Shown here: in pieces, positions 51,835-52,002 of the stretch | How the letters are laid out: each line of letters begins with the position of its first letter | Position numbering within the stretch: position 1 is the first letter of the stretch | NCBI GenBank assembly: GCA_028287445.1 | Contig: JAQBPQ010000241.1 | Span: forward strand, 1 to 52,002 | Origin: Cohnella sp. | GTDB lineage: Bacteria; Bacillota; Bacilli; Paenibacillales; Paenibacillaceae | Direction of reading: 5' to 3' | Length of the DNA stretch: 52,002 nt | Notes under the pieces: model-generated | Databases searched by the model: none | Seen by the model: only the letters and a program-made list of their open reading frames with translations | What the model was told of the DNA's origin: nothing | Program-made: the position numbers and the translations under genes

Positions 51835-52002
51835 GTGTCAAATCGTTCGTATCACTTTGACCCTGACAAAAAACACGTATTGGATGCACCGGAGAGAAGA
51901 GCGCTTATGCCCGCTGAGAAGTTGTTAAGCATGCTTCCACTACGAGGCGATGACACGATTGTGGATTTGGGAGCCGGTACAGGTTATTTCTCCATCCCTG
52001 CC
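51835..52002 (+). CDS. SAM-dependent methyltransferase, N-terminal part (runs off window)
   Basis: 56 residues visible from GTG at 51835, six bases after GGAGGG. It opens SNRYHFDPDKKHVLDAPERR and reaches the class I methyltransferase motif I, IVDLGAGTGYFSIPA, before the window ends. Substrate and full length cannot be told. The 80-base gap after the exporter holds CAATTGC/GCAATTG arms (51758-51776) without a T run. Confidence 0.82.
   Translation, partial: MSNRSYHFDPDKKHVLDAPERRALMPAEKLLSMLPLRGDDTIVDLGAGTGYFSIPA

Overview
The window reads as chromosome of an endospore-forming Firmicute, most likely Paenibacillaceae. Sporulation and germination genes are scattered through it (sda, a YheC/D coat-associated ATP-grasp protein, cwlJ-gerQ, an alpha/beta SASP, ylbJ, lytH, yunB, a YjcZ-like peptide). 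Local gene order also resembles Bacillus neighbourhoods: yutM/yutI/yutJ/yuzB/yumC, lipA-yutD-lytH-yunB and pepF-globin. The placement rests on gene content and on recalled family and synteny knowledge; no database search was run. Menaquinone appears to be made by the futalosine route (MqnE).

Layout. 1-6100: Fe-S and redox housekeeping (ferredoxin-NADP reductase end, HesB/IscA, YutJ, YuzB, NifU), aminofutalosine synthase MqnE, and a previously uncalled 47-residue Sda checkpoint gene with DnaA boxes upstream. 6.1-7.6 kb: SDR oxidoreductase and HEPN-like protein. 7.7-15.9 kb: a seven-gene minus-strand myo-inositol catabolic operon (iolG-iolD-iolE-iolB-iolC-iolA-lacI), ending in its probable LacI-type regulator. 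Operator-like sequences lie at the 5' end, one of them exactly between candidate -35 and -10 boxes. 15.9-16.7 kb: a gene-free stretch with five and a half copies of a 52-bp tandem repeat, flanked on both sides by a second, roughly 45-bp repeat.

16.7-32.7 kb: UbiD decarboxylase with heme A synthase CtaA, a thioredoxin-like protein, DUF2515, a HAD-DUF456-ThuA-flippase operon, a class B penicillin-binding protein with a transglutaminase-like membrane protein, an MFS transporter, a small TOPRIM protein, and ctaB-sco for cytochrome oxidase assembly. 32.9-41.9 kb: cwlJ-gerQ, SASP, YfhP-like hydrolase, PepF, truncated globin, a 28-residue membrane peptide, YlbJ and NAD kinase. 41.9-46.1 kb: lipA-yutD facing lytH, with yunB convergent to lytH; terminator positions suggest the lytH message may run antisense through all of yunB. 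46.1-52 kb: a SRAP-family protein that has lost most catalytic residues, Gfo/Idh oxidoreductase with Nudix hydrolase, CBS protein, a divergent TetR/DHA2 efflux pair, and the start of a methyltransferase.

No rRNA, tRNA, CRISPR array, phage or insertion sequence was recognised. The most distinctive signals are the Sda/DnaA-box locus, the nested tandem-repeat region, the lytH/yunB antisense arrangement and the degenerate SRAP protein.
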